Assembly: GCF_020748185.1 (NCBI RefSeq)
Contig: NZ_JAHZMO010000035.1
Span: 1 to 33,913 of the forward strand
Length of the DNA: 33,913 nt
Reading direction: 5' to 3'
Source: Terrisporobacter petrolearius
Lineage (GTDB): Bacteria > Bacillota > Clostridia > Peptostreptococcales > Peptostreptococcaceae
Below are positions 30,865 to 33,913 of this stretch, piece by piece. Position numbers and translations under genes: made by a program. Every line of letters starts with the position of its first letter. Position 1 is the stretch's first letter. A model generated the notes under the pieces. It saw only the letters and a list, made by a program, of their open reading frames with translations. It did not search any database and was not told where the DNA came from.

Positions 30865-32802
30865 TTATTCTTTCTTATAAAAGTCGCATTTGTAGCCTTC
30901 TGCTCTTAGGGGTAGGTTATTAGCCCATGGTGGGACTATTGTCATTATGTCACATATTTCATCCACTGTTTTTTCATCCTTTTTCACTTCCACAACTACC
31001 TCATCGTGAACATGCATAACAATATCCCCTCCTTTGTTTCTTATGTTCAACATGGCATAAGCTAAAATATCTCTGCTTATTCCCTGTACTATATTTTCCA
31101 CTAGTTTTGGTCCATAGGTTTCAATTCTTGTCCATTTTTTCTGCTCACCTATGCCTTCATAAGTTAATGAATATGTGCCAAACTTATTTTTTCCCATTCT
31201 AGGTTTTGCATAAGCCAGTCTTCTACCACTGGGAAGTTTTATAAAAAGCATTCCACTTTCATAGGAAAAAGTGATTTTCCCCACAGTAACTGGCATTTTC
31301 TCCTTTACTGTTTTTATGGCTGCATTTCCCACATCCCACCAAAACTTAGTAATATTAGAGTTTACTCTTCTCCATTTTTTCACCAAGGGTAATAATTCTT
31401 CTTCTTTTAAATCCTTTTCCAAAGCTCCCATAATTGTTAATGCTCCCACAGATCCACCATAGCCCAGTGCTAACTCGGCAATCTTACCTTTTTGTCTTAG
31501 GCTGCTTCCTTTTGTAACTTCATTTATAGGTACATTAAAAATCTCTGCTGCTGATGCTTCGTATATTTTGCCATGACTTTCAAAGATCTTTATTCTCCAC
31601 TGTTCATTGCTAATCCAAGCCAAAACCCTGGCCTCAATAGCACTAAAATCTGCCACCACAAACTCATAGCCCTCCCTTGGTACAAAGGCTGTTCTTATAA
31701 GTTGGGACAGTATGTTAGGTGTGGTTTCTTCCAAAAGTTCCAGCTTTTCATACTCTCCACTTTTCACCATATCTCTTGCTAAACCTAAGTCTTTTATATG
31801 GTTTTGTGGAAGGTTTTGCACTTGAACAAGTCTTCCTGCCCATCTGCCTGTGCGATTGGCTCCATAAAACTGAAACAATCCATGAACTCTTTTGTCTTTT
31901 GTAACACATCTTTTTATGGCTTCGTATTTTTTCACCGAAGTTTTGCTCATTAACTGCCTAAGTTTTAAAACTTCTTTTACTTTTCCTTCACTTATTTTTA
32001 TTAATTTTTTCACGGATTTTTTGTCCAAACTATCAGTCATAACTCCCTGGTCTTTTAGCCAGTTTTTCATTTGTAATATGGAGTTGGCATTTTCTATTTT
32101 TGTTAATTCATAAAGTTTGGAGGTGATTTTTTCTTTGTGTTTCAAATCACATTCTAGGGCTTTGTTTACAAAATCCATATCAACAAGTATGCCTCTGTCG
32201 TTTATCTCCTGATCTATTTTATAAATTTCCATTTCACTATGACTTATGGGAAATTTACTTAGTCTTTCTCTAATTTGTCTCTCACAAATCACATCTCTTA
32301 TACAATATTCTTTAAATATTTTCCACTTATCTGGTGCATCTCTTGGCAGATTTCTTTCTTTATAGTTGTTATTTTTAGTAGGTTTGCAAGGTATGGAAAA
32401 AAATTTTATTAAATCTTTACCTTCCTTCATTTTTTTACTTTTTATATTTAATATATCTCCCACACTTTCCAAGGATGCTGGCAAAGCTAGCATGGCTGAT
32501 TGAACTTGTGTACAAAGCCAAGACTGTGGTGAAAGGTCTATTCCCAAATATTTTGAAAGACAAGTTCTCTCAAATACAGCATTAAAAGCAGTTTTTATAA
32601 TTTTTTCCTCTTGTAATGCCTTAATAACTTTCTCTGGCAACTTTTCTCCTTTTGCCAAGTCCACAATTTCCACCTGGTCATTGTTAAAAGCATAAGCAAA
32701 TAGCAAAATCTCAAAACTGTCGCAGTCACTATAAGCATAAACACCACACTTTGCTAAATTCACCTTCGAGAATGTTTCTATATCAATTGATAAAATATCC
32801 AC
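30865..32802 (-). CDS. Phage family A DNA polymerase
   Basis: 645 residues, the usual size for Firmicutes phage polymerases that lack the 5' nuclease. A proofreading domain starts at LSIDIETFS (D7, E9). The polymerase domain has motif A (VVADFSAIEARVLAW), motif B (RQKGKIAELALGYGG) and motif C (VMHVHDEVVVEV), all intact. It replicates phage DNA with the primase-helicase. The start is GTG with GGGGAGGAGAAA. It begins 12 bases after the DUF2815 gene, so the two are co-transcribed. Confidence 0.95.
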   Translation of the reverse strand: MDILSIDIETFSKVNLAKCGVYAYSDCDSFEILLFAYAFNNDQVEIVDLAKGEKLPEKVIKALQEEKIIKTAFNAVFERTCLSKYLGIDLSPQSWLCTQVQSAMLALPASLESVGDILNIKSKKMKEGKDLIKFFSIPCKPTKNNNYKERNLPRDAPDKWKIFKEYCIRDVICERQIRERLSKFPISHSEMEIYKIDQEINDRGILVDMDFVNKALECDLKHKEKITSKLYELTKIENANSILQMKNWLKDQGVMTDSLDKKSVKKLIKISEGKVKEVLKLRQLMSKTSVKKYEAIKRCVTKDKRVHGLFQFYGANRTGRWAGRLVQVQNLPQNHIKDLGLARDMVKSGEYEKLELLEETTPNILSQLIRTAFVPREGYEFVVADFSAIEARVLAWISNEQWRIKIFESHGKIYEASAAEIFNVPINEVTKGSSLRQKGKIAELALGYGGSVGALTIMGALEKDLKEEELLPLVKKWRRVNSNITKFWWDVGNAAIKTVKEKMPVTVGKITFSYESGMLFIKLPSGRRLAYAKPRMGKNKFGTYSLTYEGIGEQKKWTRIETYGPKLVENIVQGISRDILAYAMLNIRNKGGDIVMHVHDEVVVEVKKDEKTVDEICDIMTIVPPWANNLPLRAEGYKCDFYKKE

Positions 32803-32814
32803 TTTCTCCTCCCC

Positions 32815-33357
32815 TTAGCTCAGAAAATCTTCTTCGCTGATTTCACCAAATTCATCCTTGGCACTTACTCTCTCACCTAAGATCTCACCATCTTTTATCT
32901 TTTGGATATTGCCCAGACTTGCTCCTATTCCCATGTTTCCATCTGTGTTATAACCATAAAAAGTAACACTAATACGACCATAACAACCAGAGTAAACTTC
33001 CTTTTCATCTAAAATAGGCTGGACCTTTTTGTCCACCACTTCAGGTTTTCTTTTATTGTTTGCACCTAAAAAATAACATCCTCTATAAGCCTCGTCATTT
33101 GGGCGCTCCAAGTCACCATCTCTAAGGGGTATTTTCAAATTACTAGGAATTTTTCCATTCCATTTAGATGCATGGTCCTTTTTTGTTTGGTCAACTGCCT
33201 TCATAATTGATTCAATTGTTTTAATATCACTCTTTGGTATTATTGCTGATACAGAATACTTTTCTCCATACTCACTGGAAACATTAGGCTGAAAACAATA
33301 TAGATAAGAAAATCTACATGGTACAATCACCTTTCTCAAATTTGTGTTTTTACTCAT
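32815..33357 (-). CDS. DUF2815 phage protein, probable single-stranded-DNA-binding
   Basis: 180 residues with the family's features: an N-terminal beta-rich half (VIVPCRFSYLYCFQPNVSSE, KYSVSAIIPKSD), the central GCYFLGANNKRKPEVVD and the C-terminal acidic tail ending EDFLS. Such tails are typical of ssDNA-binding proteins, and DUF2815 regularly precedes family A polymerase in phage modules. ATG with GGAGGAG upstream. It is the first gene of the leftward replication operon visible here. Confidence 0.9.
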   Translation of the reverse strand: MSKNTNLRKVIVPCRFSYLYCFQPNVSSEYGEKYSVSAIIPKSDIKTIESIMKAVDQTKKDHASKWNGKIPSNLKIPLRDGDLERPNDEAYRGCYFLGANNKRKPEVVDKKVQPILDEKEVYSGCYGRISVTFYGYNTDGNMGIGASLGNIQKIKDGEILGERVSAKDEFGEISEEDFLS

Positions 33358-33561
33358 ATTTACTCCTCCTTTAGTGTGTTTTTTACAGATTATTTTATTT
33401 TATAAAAGTTATATCAAACAAATTTTCTATAAAAAAGAACAAATATTCTGTCCAAATGACTAAATTATTGCTATAATCCATAATATAGAAGTTATTTTTC
33501 CAAATATTTTTTTTATAACTTTTATACTTAAATAATAAAACCAATTGCTAAAGAAGTAATC

Positions 33562-33605
33562 GGGACAAAATTGGGATAAAATCAGGGCAAAATTGGGATA
33601 AAATT
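33562..33605. repeat. Four GGG(A/C)(C/T)AAAAT(T) direct repeats
   Basis: GGGACAAAATT, GGGATAAAATCA, GGGCAAAATT and GGGATAAAATT stand in tandem at 10-12-base steps between divergent genes, 24 bases before the ribosome-binding-site/start region of the plus-strand small gene. The step is close to one helical turn, as in operators or replication iterons. Confidence 0.7.
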
Positions 33606-33628
33606 TAAATGGTTATAGGAGGAGACCT

Positions 33629-33805
33629 ATGTATACTTTGAATTTTGCTACTTATGCAAAAACAATAAAAAAAGGAATGTGTAATGCTACAAACATTGAA
33701 GTGACAAAGCTTCTACTGGACTTTATTGTAAATGAGGAAACAGTTTTGAACAAAGAAGGGGATCAATACCACATAAACAACTACTATGTAAATGATACTA
33801 TATAG
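33629..33805 (+). CDS. Small phage-region protein (58 residues)
   Basis: 58 residues: MYTLNFATYAKTIKKGMCNA ... EVTKLLLDFIVNEETVLNKE, ending YYVNDTI. It has a very strong site (AGGAGGAG). It is divergent from the replication operon and downstream of the four tandem repeats. There may be a helix-turn-helix-like stretch (YAKTIKKGMCNATNIEVTKL), suggestive of a small regulator, but the match is weak. Confidence 0.65.
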   Translation: MYTLNFATYAKTIKKGMCNATNIEVTKLLLDFIVNEETVLNKEGDQYHINNYYVNDTI

Positions 33806-33880
33806 ATGTACATAAAATGGAATATAAAAATGTACAAAATTATACAAATTTCTGCTATCCTTATCCCGGGAGGGATAGCC

Positions 33881-33913
33881 ATGATTTTAAATTTAATAGG
33901 ACAAATTAATATA
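33881..33913 (+). CDS. Possible start of a gene running off the window
   Basis: ATG after GGGAGGGATAGCC, reading MILNLIGQINI to the window end. GCTATCC/GGATAGC flank the ribosome binding site, so the site could be held in a hairpin. Too little is visible to name it. Confidence 0.3.
   Translation, partial: MILNLIGQINI

Noticed and set aside
33562..33605. Short direct repeats considered as a CRISPR array
   Set aside because: Unit of 10-12 bases with no spacers; fits an operator or iteron.

Overview
The window is very AT-rich DNA. Most genes have strong AGGAGG-type ribosome binding sites, and one of them is a Spo0M homologue. Together these point to a spore-forming Firmicute, most likely a Clostridium or close relative; I do not claim a species. 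It reads as an accessory region, with many hypothetical genes, paralogues, decayed genes, defence-type proteins and a prophage replication block. Nearly all long genes are on the minus strand. The plus strand carries only a few short or decayed genes in the middle (8.8-13.2 kb) and at the right edge. I saw no rRNA, tRNA or CRISPR array.

Layout. 0.2-0.8 kb: dead IS3-family remnant. 0.8-4.4 kb: zinc-ribbon lipoprotein, a small unknown protein, two paralogous coiled-coil proteins, a 396-residue protein of unknown function and a gene fragment. 4.5-6.3 kb: cassette A (WYL regulator plus GGDEF diguanylate cyclase). 6.4-8.3 kb: two-gene operon with a glycine-zipper protein built on 60-bp tandem repeats. 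8.8-9.5 kb: YdjM-like membrane hydrolase. 9.8-11.9 kb: PLD-type nuclease with an EVE-like tail, a truncated TIR-like gene and a frameshifted DnaQ-like exonuclease, which looks like a decaying defence patch. 12.0-13.3 kb: a cluster of tiny hydrophobic peptides, comprising a probable type I toxin-antitoxin pair and two related peptides whose 3' ends can pair with their own Shine-Dalgarno sequences. 13.4-16.2 kb: Spo0M, a small unknown protein, a TPR-like lipoprotein and a relic of the 396-residue family. 16.2-18.2 kb: a protein with three EF-Ts/UBA-like repeats, a nuclease-like core and a glycine-zipper membrane segment. 18.3-20.1 kb: cassette B, a near-identical copy of cassette A. 20.5-27.7 kb: a nonsense-interrupted gene, a membrane protein, an operon of WYL regulator, unknown protein, metallophosphatase and small protein, another unknown gene, and gene debris. 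27.7-33.9 kb: prophage replication module (Mor-like regulator, VapE-like primase-helicase, family A DNA polymerase, DUF2815) with repeat-rich intergenic regions.

How the parts may work together (inference). Both WYL-GGDEF cassettes read leftward into cargo. Cassette A is followed by the intact 396-residue gene and cassette B by the UBA/nuclease-like gene plus a relic of the same 396-residue family. This suggests an ancestral locus of regulator, cyclic-di-GMP enzyme and unknown effector genes that was duplicated and then diverged. It is the best candidate here for an undescribed system. The second candidate is the tiny-peptide cluster.
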